NCBI GenBank assembly: GCA_018241025.1 | Contig: JAFEEQ010000004.1 | Span: 124,001-188,000 of the forward strand | Source: Pseudomonadota bacterium | GTDB lineage: Bacteria > Pseudomonadota > Alphaproteobacteria > Micropepsales > Micropepsaceae | Length of the DNA: 64,000 bases | Reading direction: 5' to 3' | Shown here: positions 1 through 7,806 of the stretch, piece after piece | Layout of the letters: each line of letters begins with the position of its first letter | Position numbering within the stretch: the stretch's first letter is position 1 | Translations under genes and position numbers: made by a program | Notes under the pieces: generated by a model | What the model was told of the DNA's origin: nothing | The model's database searches: none | The model's input: only the letters and a program-made list of their open reading frames with translations

Positions 1-776
1 GCCGGCACGCCCTGATGCATCAGCATGCCGAGCCCGTCCACGGTCTTGAGCCCAAGCGCCCGAGCACGCGCCAACAACGGCGTCTCGAGCGGATTGTAGA
101 CGATATCGCAGACCGTCGCCGTCTTCGGCAGACGCGCCAGATCGAGATCGAGCGACGGCGCGCCCTTCATTCCGGCGCTCGTCGTGTGAACGACCAGCGC
201 AGCGTCCTTTGCGGATGCAGCCCAATCCTCCGTCACGCTCAGCTTCGGCGACACCTGTCCGGAAAGCGCGTTCGCGATCTGGTCGGCACGGCCTCTTGTC
301 CGGTTGAGGATGCGGATCTCGGCGGCGCCCAGCATATGCAGCGCGACGACTGCCGCGCGCGCTGCGCCACCGGCGCCGAGCAGCACCACGGTCTTTCCGC
401 GAACGCCGTCGGCTCCGAGCGCCTCGCGCAAGGATTCGGCAAGGCCGGTCGCATCCGTGTTGCGGCCTTCGATGCTGCCATCGTCATGGAAGATCAGCAG
501 GTTCGCGGCACCCGCGGCCCGGGCCGCGAGGTCGCTGCGATGACAGATCGCAAACGCGGCCTCCTTGTGCGGAATGGTCACGCTGCAGCCCTTGAAGCTC
601 GCCTTCATCAGCCCGCGCAGCACGATAGAGAAATCCTCCGGCTTCACCGGCAGGGGCACGAGCGCGCCGTCGATCCCCATCTCGTTTAGCCAATAGCCAT
701 GCAGACGTGGGGAAAACGCCTGGGATACCGGCCATCCCATGATGCCGGCCAGTTTTGCCGCGCCGGTAAGACTCAT
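1..776 (-). CDS. aroE: Shikimate dehydrogenase (3' end outside window)
   Basis: Reduces 3-dehydroshikimate to shikimate with NADPH in aromatic amino acid synthesis, in the cytoplasm. The reading frame starts at the ATG at 776 and runs out of the window, leaving about 258 residues. Visible motifs are the substrate-binding SPRLHGY segment near residue 22, VTIPHK with the catalytic Lys, NTDATGL with the catalytic Asp, the NADP loop GAGGAARA, the NRT motif expected to hold the 2'-phosphate, and DIVYNPLETPLL. Its ATG overlaps the TGA of maf (ATGA), so the two genes are probably translated as a unit. The order ppsR-maf-aroE is the usual one beside the origin in alphaproteobacteria. Confidence 0.95.
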   Translation of the reverse strand, partial: MSLTGAAKLAGIMGWPVSQAFSPRLHGYWLNEMGIDGALVPLPVKPEDFSIVLRGLMKASFKGCSVTIPHKEAAFAICHRSDLAARAAGAANLLIFHDDGSIEGRNTDATGLAESLREALGADGVRGKTVVLLGAGGAARAAVVALHMLGAAEIRILNRTRGRADQIANALSGQVSPKLSVTEDWAASAKDAALVVHTTSAGMKGAPSLDLDLARLPKTATVCDIVYNPLETPLLARARALGLKTVDGLGMLMHQGVP

Positions 777-1366
777 TTCGCTATCACGCCCTGTCTGCGC
801 AGCTCCGCCAGAAGCGGCTGGAGCGACAATCCGAGGATGGAAAAATAGTCGCCTTCGACGCTCTCGAAAAGCTGTGCCCCAAGCCCTTCGAGCTTGTAGC
901 AGCCGACACAGGCCAGGATGCTCTCACCTTCGGCAGCCAGATACGACTCCAGGAATCCATCGCTGAAGTTCCGCATCGTCAGCCGCGACTGCACCGCATG
1001 GCGCCAGACGACGTCCTTTCCATGCACCAGGGCATAGCCGCCGGAAAGAACATGGGATTTGCCACGCAGCCGCTGGAGCAGCGTCCGCGCCGCGTCGAGG
1101 TTCGAGCACTTGCTGACGAGATCGCCTTCGAACAGAAGCGTCTGATCGGCGCCAAGCACGAGTGCGTCCTGATGATACGGCGCAACGGCCAGCGCCTTCG
1201 CCTCGGCCAGTTTCAGCGCGATCTGATCGAGTGGTGTCTGCGCGCCAATCAGCGATATCTTGAGTGCATCCTCATCCACATCGGCGGGAATGGCTGTGAA
1301 CGGAACGGCTGCCGCTGTGAGTATCTGGCGGCGCGAAGCACTGCCGGAAGCTAGAATGAATTTCAC
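773..1366 (-). CDS. maf: Maf/YceF-family nucleotide pyrophosphatase
   Basis: Maf proteins hydrolyse non-canonical or modified nucleoside triphosphates to monophosphates and can be linked to septum control. The 197-residue product begins VKFILASGSASRRQIL, the family's N-terminal phosphate-binding segment, followed by a PADVDE segment, GADQTL (the catalytic Asp in the SDQ form seen in YceF) and CYKLEGLGAQLFESVEGD. The YceF-like features suggest methylated GTP as substrate, which is inference. The start is taken as the GTG at 1366 because the family homology begins there and it overlaps the ppsR stop (GTGA); a longer frame upstream is only antisense-free read-through inside ppsR. Confidence 0.93.
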   Translation of the reverse strand: MKFILASGSASRRQILTAAAVPFTAIPADVDEDALKISLIGAQTPLDQIALKLAEAKALAVAPYHQDALVLGADQTLLFEGDLVSKCSNLDAARTLLQRLRGKSHVLSGGYALVHGKDVVWRHAVQSRLTMRNFSDGFLESYLAAEGESILACVGCYKLEGLGAQLFESVEGDYFSILGLSLQPLLAELRRQGVIAK

Positions 1367-2184
1367 GCCGGGCGTTCCTTGCGCTCGGCGAGAAGATTGA
1401 TCACGGCCGCCGCCGTCTCTTCCACCGAGCGGCGCGAGACATCGAGTGTCGGCCAATCCTGCAGCTCGAACAGCTTGCGGGTTTGTGCGATTTCTGCGCG
1501 CACGGCCTCGAGATCCACATAGTCGGTGGCGCGCTGCTCGCCGATGGTCGTCAGACGATTGCGCCGCACCTGAACGAGCCGGTCGGGAGATACCCACAAT
1601 CCGACAACAAGGGGCTTCTTCGCCGCCAGCAATTGCGGTGGCAAGGGAATACCCGGCACGAGCGGCACATTCGCCGCGCGCACGCCGCGGATCGAGAGAT
1701 ACACACAAGTCGGCGTCTTTGACGTACGGCTCGCACCGACAAGCACGACCTCGGCATTGTCGATTGTATCGAGTCCCTGCCCGTCATCGTGTTGGATCGT
1801 GTAGTTCAGTGCTTCGATCCGCTGGAGATAGCGTTGGTCGACATCATGCTGGGCACCCGGCCTATGAGTCTCCGCGGTGCCGAGAAACTGCCGCATCATC
1901 CCGATCGGACTCTGCAGGACATCGAGGCAGGGAATACTCATCCGTCCACAATGCGCCACAAGCTCCTCGCGTAACTCTTCGCTGACGATGGTGAAGAACA
2001 CCAGACCGGGATCGGTTTTCAGATGATCGACGACCCGGTCGAGTTGCCGGCTATTGCGGACGAGGATGTAGGAATGCTCGACCACATCCACGCCCTCGAA
2101 CTGTGCGAGCACAGCTTTGATCACCGCGTTCAGGGTTTCACCCGTCGAATCCGAGACCAGATGGATATGAAACGAGTTGCTCAC
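1363..2184 (-). CDS. ppsR: Pyruvate, phosphate dikinase regulatory protein (DUF299)
   Basis: Bifunctional ADP-dependent kinase and Pi-dependent phosphorylase that switches pyruvate phosphate dikinase or PEP synthase off and on. The protein has 273 residues, normal for DUF299. It begins SNSFHIHLVSDSTGETL, typical of the family, and carries the P-loop VGASRTSKTPT near residue 155 followed by YLSIRGVRAANVPLVPG. Start is a GTG at 2184. It is first in the leftward ppsR-maf-aroE unit and diverges from hemH across the gap at 2185-2468. In Caulobacter this gene flanks the replication origin. Confidence 0.93.
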   Translation of the reverse strand: MSNSFHIHLVSDSTGETLNAVIKAVLAQFEGVDVVEHSYILVRNSRQLDRVVDHLKTDPGLVFFTIVSEELREELVAHCGRMSIPCLDVLQSPIGMMRQFLGTAETHRPGAQHDVDQRYLQRIEALNYTIQHDDGQGLDTIDNAEVVLVGASRTSKTPTCVYLSIRGVRAANVPLVPGIPLPPQLLAAKKPLVVGLWVSPDRLVQVRRNRLTTIGEQRATDYVDLEAVRAEIAQTRKLFELQDWPTLDVSRRSVEETAAAVINLLAERKERPA

Positions 2185-2468
2185 AAATCCATGCCCTTTT
2201 CATGCACGTATGCTGTTTGAAACCGCAGTGCAGGCCCTGTCATCGGGATAACTATGCGAAGCAGGGGGTTGATCCTCATCCTATCACCAGTGTCAAATCG
2301 GCAACGATCCAAATCGTCTCGCCAGGCGCTTGAATCCAAACGGGCATTTGCACCCCCTACGCAATTCCCCGGAGTCGTCCACAAATCACAGAGCCACCAA
2401 CCATCTTCAGAATCTTAATCTAAGATTCTTCTTTGAAGTATGTTGAGCTGTATCGTTTCTGGAAACCG
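2185..2468. other. Candidate chromosomal replication origin region
   Basis: This 284-base gap separates ppsR and hemH, the position of oriC between the DUF299 gene and the hem cluster in Caulobacter. It holds four GANTC sites (about 2332, 2372, 2410 and 2424), a perfect 8-bp inverted repeat at 2409-2429, a degenerate DnaA-box match TCGTCCACA at 2375-2383 (7 of 9) and TTATCCCGA on the minus strand near 2243-2251 (7 of 9). No perfect DnaA box is visible, and a long A+T tract is absent, so the call rests mainly on gene order. It must also carry the divergent promoters of ppsR and hemH. Confidence 0.4.
2409..2429. repeat. Inverted repeat with GANTC in both arms
   Basis: Arms AGAATCTT and AAGATTCT are perfectly complementary, separated by AATCT. 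Each arm contains a GANTC site, the target of the CcrM cell-cycle methylase of alphaproteobacteria, and the left arm runs into TTAA, half of a CtrA-type site. It lies about 40 bases before the hemH start. Confidence 0.75.
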
Positions 2469-3509
2469 ATGAAAGTCGCTGTCGTTCTCTTCAATCTTGG
2501 AGGTCCGGACTCACCCGAGGCGGTCAGGCCGTTTCTGCGCAATCTGTTTTCCGACCCGGCCATTCTTTCGGTGCCAGGGATTGTGCGATGGCCGTTGTCG
2601 CGATTGATCTCATCAAGTCGCGCACCGGTAGCGCGAGAGATTTACGCAAAGATTGGCGGGCGTTCGCCGATCCTGCCTGAGACAGAAGCGCAGGCCAGGG
2701 CTTTGGATAGTTTGTTGGCGGCACATGGAGTCGAAGCGAAAAGCTTCATCGCAATGCGCTACTGGCATCCATTCGTTGCCAAGACGATAGCGGACGTAGG
2801 GGCGTGGGGTCCGGATCAGATCGTACTTTTGCCGCTCTACCCGCAATTTTCGACAACGACGACGGCTTCGTCCGTGTTGGATTGGCAGCAGGCCGCAGCG
2901 CGGTCCGGTCTGCTGGCTCAACAAAGCGAGATCTGCTGCTTTCCGGAGCATCCGGATTTGATCCATGCAATGGCCGACCTCATAGGCAGTACGTTCGATG
3001 GCGCAAAGCCGGGTGTGCGTTACCGCCTGCTGCTCTCGGCGCATGGATTGCCGGAAAGGACGGTAGCTCGTGGCGATCCCTACCAGTTCCAGGTTGAACG
3101 CACGGCCGCGCGTATTGTGGAGCGATTGGGGATCGAAGGTCTCGATTGGTCGGTCTGTTATCAAAGCCGGGTTGGACCGCTGAAATGGATTGGTCCTGCA
3201 ACGGACGCGGAAATCCGCCGGGCAGGATCCGATGGGGTGGGCGTCGTGATTGCGCCGGTGGCATTCGTGTCGGAGCATTCGGAGACGCTGGTGGAGCTCG
3301 ATATCGAGTATGCCCATCTGGCGCGCGAAGCTGGTGTTCCTGACTATCGGCGGGTACCGGCGGTCGGGACCCATCCGATGTTTATCGCCGCACTGGCCGA
3401 TCTTGTGATGCGCGCGCTAAAGGCTCCGGGTATAACCAACGCCGCAGACGGCCGTATTTGTCCGGGCACGTGCAACACCTGTCCCTATCCGGAGGTTGCC
3501 CGATGCTGA
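2469..3509 (+). CDS. hemH: Ferrochelatase
   Basis: Inserts Fe2+ into protoporphyrin IX, the last step of heme synthesis. The 346-residue product starts MKVAVVLFNLGGPDSP. It has the conserved LLSAHGLPERT with the metal-binding His192, followed by RGDPYQ, and the acidic cluster VSEHSETLVELD near 268-278. The C-terminus ends with four cysteines (331, 335, 338, 346; CPGTCNTCPY then PEVARC), a pattern that could hold the [2Fe-2S] cluster known in some alphaproteobacterial ferrochelatases. ATG 2469 is preferred over an in-frame upstream start at 2433 because family homology begins there. The stop overlaps hemJ. hemE, usually upstream, is missing. Confidence 0.95.
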   Translation: MKVAVVLFNLGGPDSPEAVRPFLRNLFSDPAILSVPGIVRWPLSRLISSSRAPVAREIYAKIGGRSPILPETEAQARALDSLLAAHGVEAKSFIAMRYWHPFVAKTIADVGAWGPDQIVLLPLYPQFSTTTTASSVLDWQQAAARSGLLAQQSEICCFPEHPDLIHAMADLIGSTFDGAKPGVRYRLLLSAHGLPERTVARGDPYQFQVERTAARIVERLGIEGLDWSVCYQSRVGPLKWIGPATDAEIRRAGSDGVGVVIAPVAFVSEHSETLVELDIEYAHLAREAGVPDYRRVPAVGTHPMFIAALADLVMRALKAPGITNAADGRICPGTCNTCPYPEVARC

Positions 3510-3949
3510 TGTTCCTTTCCAACTACATCGACTGGATCAAGGCGTTCCATGTTATCGCGGTGATCGCGTGGATGGCGGGCATGCTCTATCTGCCGCGGCT
3601 GTTCGTCTATCACAGCGAGGTTCCGGTCGGCTCGCCCGAGTCCGAGATGCTGAAGCGGCATGAGATGCTGCTGCTGCGCCGTATCGTTAATCCGGCGATG
3701 ATAGCGGTCTGGATCCTGGGCCTGACCATGGCCTGGGTCACCGGGGTTTACGAGGACACCTGGTTCCAGCTCAAATTCGTTCTGGTCGTGATGATGAGCG
3801 GGCTGCACGGGTTTTTCGCCGCCTCGGCCAAGCGTTTTTCGCGGGACGCGAACACCCATTCCAGCCGGTTCTGGCGGATCGTGAACGAGATTCCATTCGT
3901 TCTGGTCATCTTCATCGTCATCCTGGTGATCGTTCAGCCCTTCGAATAA
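3503..3949 (+). CDS. hemJ: Protoporphyrinogen IX oxidase, HemJ type
   Basis: Membrane enzyme that oxidises protoporphyrinogen IX to protoporphyrin IX, supplying HemH. The 148-residue protein has about four membrane segments and the family signature FHVIAVIAWMAGMLYLPRLF with its conserved His near residue 13, and a second conserved His-Glu segment YHSEV. GGAGG at 3491-3495 stands 7 bases before ATG 3503, which fixes the start inside the end of hemH (7-bp overlap). The overlap implies translational coupling with hemH. Confidence 0.93.
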   Translation: MLMFLSNYIDWIKAFHVIAVIAWMAGMLYLPRLFVYHSEVPVGSPESEMLKRHEMLLLRRIVNPAMIAVWILGLTMAWVTGVYEDTWFQLKFVLVVMMSGLHGFFAASAKRFSRDANTHSSRFWRIVNEIPFVLVIFIVILVIVQPFE

Positions 3950-3974
3950 TTCGCCGGGCGGGCTTGACGCCGGT

Positions 3975-4002
3975 TTGCATCGTCACCAATTCGCGGTATA
4001 AG
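3975..4002 (+). promoter_or_regulatory. Possible sigma-70 promoter for rho
   Basis: TTGCAT at 3975-3980 and TATAAG at 3997-4002 are separated by 16 bases, in the 211-base gap between hemJ and rho. The rest of the gap, to 4160, is a probable 5' leader without a recognisable ORF. Assigned by eye only. Confidence 0.35.
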
Positions 4003-4160
4003 CGGGCTGTTCCCCATGGCTCGCATCGGCACCCGCGGAAGTTAGCGCGCGGCGCCGGACCCGGTACGAACCGGCGCGGGTCGGCACGACATCCGACAAC
4101 CAGGCTTACCGCGCGGCCAGCCGGATACCTCCCCCGAATGACTTCCAGGTGCACCTCTCC

Positions 4161-5444
4161 ATGACCGTCCAAGATGGCCTGCAGACCATGAAGCTGCAGG
4201 ATCTCAAATCCAAATCCCCGACCGACCTGTTGGCATTCGCCGAGGAGCTCGAGATCGAAAACGCGTCGTCCATGCGCAAGCAGGACATGCTGTTCGCAAT
4301 CCTGAAAGAGCTCGCCGACCGCAACGTCGAGATCATGGGCCAGGGCGTGGTCGAAACCCTGCAGGACGGTTTCGGCTTCCTGCGCTCCCCTGAATCCAAC
4401 TACCTACCGGGCCCTGACGATATCTACGTCAGCCCTTCGCAAATCCGCCGCTTCGGCCTGCGCACCGGCGACACTGTCGAAGGCCCGATCCGCAGCCCGA
4501 AAGACGGCGAACGCTATTTCGCGCTCCTCAAGGTCACGACGATCAATTTCGAGGATCCCGAGAAGATCAAGCACAAGGTCCATTTCGACAATCTGACGCC
4601 GCTCTATCCGACCCGCTGGCTCAACATGGAGCTCAAGGACCCGACCCTGAAGGACAAGACGGGCCGCGTCATCGACATCGTCGCGCCGCAGGGCATGGGG
4701 CAGCGCGCGCTGATCACCGCCCAGCCGCGCACCGGCAAGACCGTCATCCTCCAGAACATCGCCAAGGCGATCACCGCCAATCATCCCGAGTGCTATCTCA
4801 TTGTTCTTCTGATCGACGAGCGCCCGGAAGAAGTCACCGACATGCAGCGTTCGGTGAAGGGCGAAGTGATCTCCTCGACCTTCGACGAGCCGGCGACGCG
4901 TCACGTCCAGGTCGCCGAGATGGTGATCGAGAAGGCCAAGCGCCTCGTCGAGCACAAGCGCGACGTCGTGATTCTGCTCGACTCGATCACCCGTCTCGGC
5001 CGCGCCTACAACACCGTCGTTCCGAGCTCGGGCAAGGTGCTGACCGGCGGTGTCGATGCCAACGCGCTGCAGCGTCCCAAGCGCTTCTTCGGCGCGGCGC
5101 GCAATATCGAGGAAGGCGGCTCGCTGACTATCATCGCGACCGCGCTGATCGATACCGGCAGCCGCATGGACGAGGTCATCTTCGAAGAGTTCAAGGGCAC
5201 GGGTAATTCGGAAATCATCCTCGACCGCAAGGTAGCCGACAAGCGCGTCTTCCCGGCGATCGACATCCTCAAGTCCGGCACCCGCAAGGACGACCTGCTG
5301 CTCGACAAGGGCACGCTGTCCAAGACCTATGTCCTGCGCCGCATCCTGTCGCCGATGGGCACGATCGATGCGATCGAGTTCCTGCTCGACAAGCTGCGTT
5401 CGGCCAAGAACAACTCGGACTTCTTCGACAGCATGAACACCTGA
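4161..5444 (+). CDS. rho: Transcription termination factor Rho
   Basis: Hexameric RNA-dependent ATPase that ends transcription of unstructured RNAs. From ATG 4161 it has 427 residues: an N-terminal Rho-N helix bundle ([20 protein letters not shown]), an OB-fold RNA-binding domain ([29 protein letters not shown]), then the RecA-like ATPase with Walker A QPRTGKT, Walker [17 protein letters not shown] and the Q/R-loop region. AGGTG at 4147-4151 supports ATG 4161; many relatives begin at MKLQDLK, here ATG 4188, so a shorter product is possible. It sits next to hemJ as in many alphaproteobacteria. Confidence 0.97.
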   Translation: MTVQDGLQTMKLQDLKSKSPTDLLAFAEELEIENASSMRKQDMLFAILKELADRNVEIMGQGVVETLQDGFGFLRSPESNYLPGPDDIYVSPSQIRRFGLRTGDTVEGPIRSPKDGERYFALLKVTTINFEDPEKIKHKVHFDNLTPLYPTRWLNMELKDPTLKDKTGRVIDIVAPQGMGQRALITAQPRTGKTVILQNIAKAITANHPECYLIVLLIDERPEEVTDMQRSVKGEVISSTFDEPATRHVQVAEMVIEKAKRLVEHKRDVVILLDSITRLGRAYNTVVPSSGKVLTGGVDANALQRPKRFFGAARNIEEGGSLTIIATALIDTGSRMDEVIFEEFKGTGNSEIILDRKVADKRVFPAIDILKSGTRKDDLLLDKGTLSKTYVLRRILSPMGTIDAIEFLLDKLRSAKNNSDFFDSMNT

Positions 5445-5457
5445 CGGCAGGCGGGCC

Positions 5458-6105
5458 GTGAAGCTCGTCCTGCTGCACAGTCCGCTCGTCAGCGCAGCGA
5501 CATGGGAGCGACTGGCACCCCTGTTGCGCGCGCGCGGACATGCCGTCGAAGCTCCAGACCTTCAGCCGCTCCTGATGGGCGGCGCGCCCTATTATTCTTG
5601 CATTGCCGAAACCATTCGCTCCGAGGACGCTATTGTCGTCGCCCATAGCGGCGCTGGCGCGCTTGTTCCACTGGCCGAAGCGGCGCGCGGCGCGATTTTC
5701 CTTGATGCCATCCTGCCCCATCCGGGACGGAGCTGGTTCGAGAACGCGCCGCCGGCGCTGGCTGCGCACCTCATCGGTCTTGCAAAGGAGGGTATGCTGC
5801 CGCCCTGGCATCGCTGGTGGTCGCAGGATGCGGTGGCGCGGATGCTGGGCGATGTCGACGCCGCGACGCGCTTCGCCGCGATGCTGAAGCCGTTGCCGCT
5901 CGGCTATCTGACCGAGAAGGCGCCGGAACGGACATTCGCGGCACCTGCCGCCTATCTCCAGCTCAGCGCCGGCTATGACGGCGAAGCCGCCGATGCCGCC
6001 CGCCGTGGCTGGCCGGTATCGCGTTTGGCGCTCAATCACCTCGCCATGCTGACCCACCCCGAGCTGATCGCAGATGCTCTCGAGGGGTTGCTCGCAAAGT
6101 TCTGA
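5458..6105 (+). CDS. Alpha/beta-fold hydrolase
   Basis: A 215-residue cytoplasmic alpha/beta hydrolase of unknown substrate, starting at a GTG 13 bases after rho. It opens with the beta strand and oxyanion segment KLVLLHSPLVSAATW, has a nucleophile elbow VAHSGAGAL (Ser near residue 64), a possible acid in FLDAIL and a candidate catalytic His in LALNHLAMLTHP near the C-terminus. The elbow reads AHSGAG rather than the commoner GHSxGG. It may be cotranscribed with rho. Confidence 0.75.
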   Translation: MKLVLLHSPLVSAATWERLAPLLRARGHAVEAPDLQPLLMGGAPYYSCIAETIRSEDAIVVAHSGAGALVPLAEAARGAIFLDAILPHPGRSWFENAPPALAAHLIGLAKEGMLPPWHRWWSQDAVARMLGDVDAATRFAAMLKPLPLGYLTEKAPERTFAAPAAYLQLSAGYDGEAADAARRGWPVSRLALNHLAMLTHPELIADALEGLLAKF

Positions 6106-6197
6106 CGCGAAGCGAAACACTGCTCCGAATGGACCAGTTTTGGCCAGTTGACCGCTCGGCGCGCGCGGCCGACACTTCGCTCAAATTGGGGATACGC

Positions 6198-6797
6198 ATG
6201 ACCGAACATCCGTCCGACCGCGCGCAGTTCAAGGCCATGGCCGAAGGCACCCAGGAAGACTGGGCGAAGATCGCCGCCGCTTCGGCGTCGTTCAATCGCG
6301 AACTGCCCGACCGGGTCCTGGCGCATCTGAAGATGCTGAAGGGCGATTGCGGCGGCTTCGCTGTCGATCGCCTTGAGCACTCACTGCAATCGGCGACGCT
6401 GGCGCATCGCGACGGCATGGACGAGGAATATGTCGTCTGTGCCCTGATGCACGATATCGGCGACATCCTCGCCTCCGCCAGCCATGCCGAGCTCGGTGCC
6501 ACCATCATGCGGCCCTATGTGTCGGAGGCGAATTACTGGATGATGGCGCATCACGGCATCTTCCAAGGCTACTACTTCTTCCACTATCTCGGTCTCGACC
6601 GGAACATGCGCGACCAGTTCCGCGGCCATCCGCAATTCGAGCGCACGGCGATGTTCTGCGCCCGCCACGACCAGAACGCCTTCGATCCCGCTTACGACAC
6701 GATGCCGCTCGAGGCCTTCGAGCCGATGGTGCGCCGCGTGATGGCGCGGCCGAAGAACACGATCTACATGCGGCCGGAGCAGAAGGCGGCGGAGTAG
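6198..6797 (+). CDS. HD-domain protein related to PhnZ-type diiron oxygenases
   Basis: The 199-residue product carries the HD-fold metal ligands EHSLQSATLA, ALMHDIGD, MMAHHGIFQGYYFF and ARHDQNAFDP. The arrangement, especially HHGIFQGYYFFHYLGLD and the terminal DPAYDTMPLEAFEPMVRRV, resembles PhnZ and myo-inositol-oxygenase-like mixed-valent diiron enzymes more than classic HD phosphohydrolases. The substrate is unknown; no phosphonate genes are nearby. ATG 6198 is chosen because GGGG at 6188-6191 precedes it; an in-frame ATG at 6129 gives an unlikely N-terminal tail. Confidence 0.75.
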   Translation: MTEHPSDRAQFKAMAEGTQEDWAKIAAASASFNRELPDRVLAHLKMLKGDCGGFAVDRLEHSLQSATLAHRDGMDEEYVVCALMHDIGDILASASHAELGATIMRPYVSEANYWMMAHHGIFQGYYFFHYLGLDRNMRDQFRGHPQFERTAMFCARHDQNAFDPAYDTMPLEAFEPMVRRVMARPKNTIYMRPEQKAAE

Positions 6798-6802
6798 CGG
6801 CG

Positions 6803-7219
6803 ATGGGTGCCGCCGAGAACAAGGCGCTGATCCGGCGCATCCTCGCGGCCTATGCGCAAGCCGATCTCGAGCCGTTTCTCGAAGCGATCGGCGATGACTT
6901 TGTCTGGACTTCTGCCGCGCCGGAGGTCTTTTATGGCTTCGGCGGATGCCATATTGGCCGTGCCGGTGCGCTCGCCGTGATGTCGAAGATCGCAACCGAA
7001 TACCAGCTCGCAACCTATGACGTGAGCGAACTTGTCGGCGAGGGCGACATTGTTTGGATGACGGCGAATGTCGTGTTCACCCATCGCAAAAGCGGTGTGC
7101 GGCAGACATTCAAGCTTGTCAGCCGCTGGCAGATCCAGGATGGAAAGGTCCTGGCCCTGACCGAATATTTCGACTCGGCGACTCTTCTGATCAATGAAGG
7201 CCGGCTGGTTGCCGCCTGA
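6803..7219 (+). CDS. SnoaL/NTF2-like protein
   Basis: A 138-residue single-domain protein of the NTF2-like cone fold. The opening NKALIRRILAAYAQADLEPFLEAIGDDFVW and the ending GKVLALTEYFDSATLL are typical of SnoaL-type proteins, which are small isomerases, hydrolases or ligand-binding proteins. The function cannot be read from the sequence. The gene starts 5 bases after the HD-domain gene, so the two are probably cotranscribed. Confidence 0.7.
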   Translation: MGAAENKALIRRILAAYAQADLEPFLEAIGDDFVWTSAAPEVFYGFGGCHIGRAGALAVMSKIATEYQLATYDVSELVGEGDIVWMTANVVFTHRKSGVRQTFKLVSRWQIQDGKVLALTEYFDSATLLINEGRLVAA

Positions 7220-7223
7220 CACG

Positions 7224-7805
7224 TCAGATGTGGGCGAGCACGGCCTCCGTGTCGCCAGCCAGCCGATAAGGCGCGTCGCGCACCACCGGCAGCATGCACA
7301 TGTCCTCAAAGCTGAGTTTGAGATAGAGGCCGCGCAGAACGCGTGCAGCAATGCCGTGCGAAACGGCGATCACGCTGTCGTCCTGGCCGAAGGCGTTCAG
7401 CCAGTCGGCGAGACGGGTTGAGATCGACGTGTAGCTCTCGCCGCCCGGAGCCCGGAAATACCAGCTGTTGTGCGTCCCGCCATGCATGCGCTCCGGCCAG
7501 CGAGCGTGGATTTCGGCGCGTGTGCAGCCTTCCCAGTCGCCGAGCGCCAGCTCTCCGATGCGCGCATCGGTCCCGATCTCGGTGGAAGTAATACCCAACA
7601 CGCTAGAGATGATCTGCGCGGTTGTCTGTGCGCGTTGAAGCGGGCTCGCGACGATGCGAAACACGCGGTCTCCGCCATGAGCTCGCAGGATCTGCCCGGC
7701 ACGGGTCGATTGCCGGCGGCCCTCTTCCGTCAGTGGCGAGTCGTGCCTTCCCTGCAGCCGGCCATCCCGGTTCCATTCGGTCTGTCCGTGCAGGACGACG
7801 AACAT
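7224..7805 (-). CDS. Histidine phosphatase family protein with altered RHG motif
   Basis: Belongs to the phosphoglycerate-mutase-like histidine phosphatases, which use a phosphohistidine intermediate. In this 193-residue product the usual RHG reads LHG (Leu5-His6-Gly7, in VVLHGQTEWN): the nucleophile His is kept but the phosphate-binding Arg is lost. The rest is intact: RLQGRHDSPLTEEGRRQ, the second Arg in ASPLQRAQTT, the acid GELALGDWEG and the second His in AVSHGIAARVL. Activity may be reduced or altered. The ATG lies 1 base beyond the quinone reductase stop, so they form a leftward pair. Confidence 0.85.
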   Translation of the reverse strand: MFVVLHGQTEWNRDGRLQGRHDSPLTEEGRRQSTRAGQILRAHGGDRVFRIVASPLQRAQTTAQIISSVLGITSTEIGTDARIGELALGDWEGCTRAEIHARWPERMHGGTHNSWYFRAPGGESYTSISTRLADWLNAFGQDDSVIAVSHGIAARVLRGLYLKLSFEDMCMLPVVRDAPYRLAGDTEAVLAHI

Positions 7806-7806
7806 G

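Noticed and set aside
2181..2384. 67-codon minus-strand frame in the ppsR-hemH gap
   Set aside because: It overlaps the candidate origin, has no ribosome binding site worth noting and no family pattern; the gap is better explained as control DNA.
3964..4002. TTGACG at 3964 as a -35 for rho
   Set aside because: Spacing to TATAAG is 27 bases, too long for sigma-70; TTGCAT at 3975 fits better.
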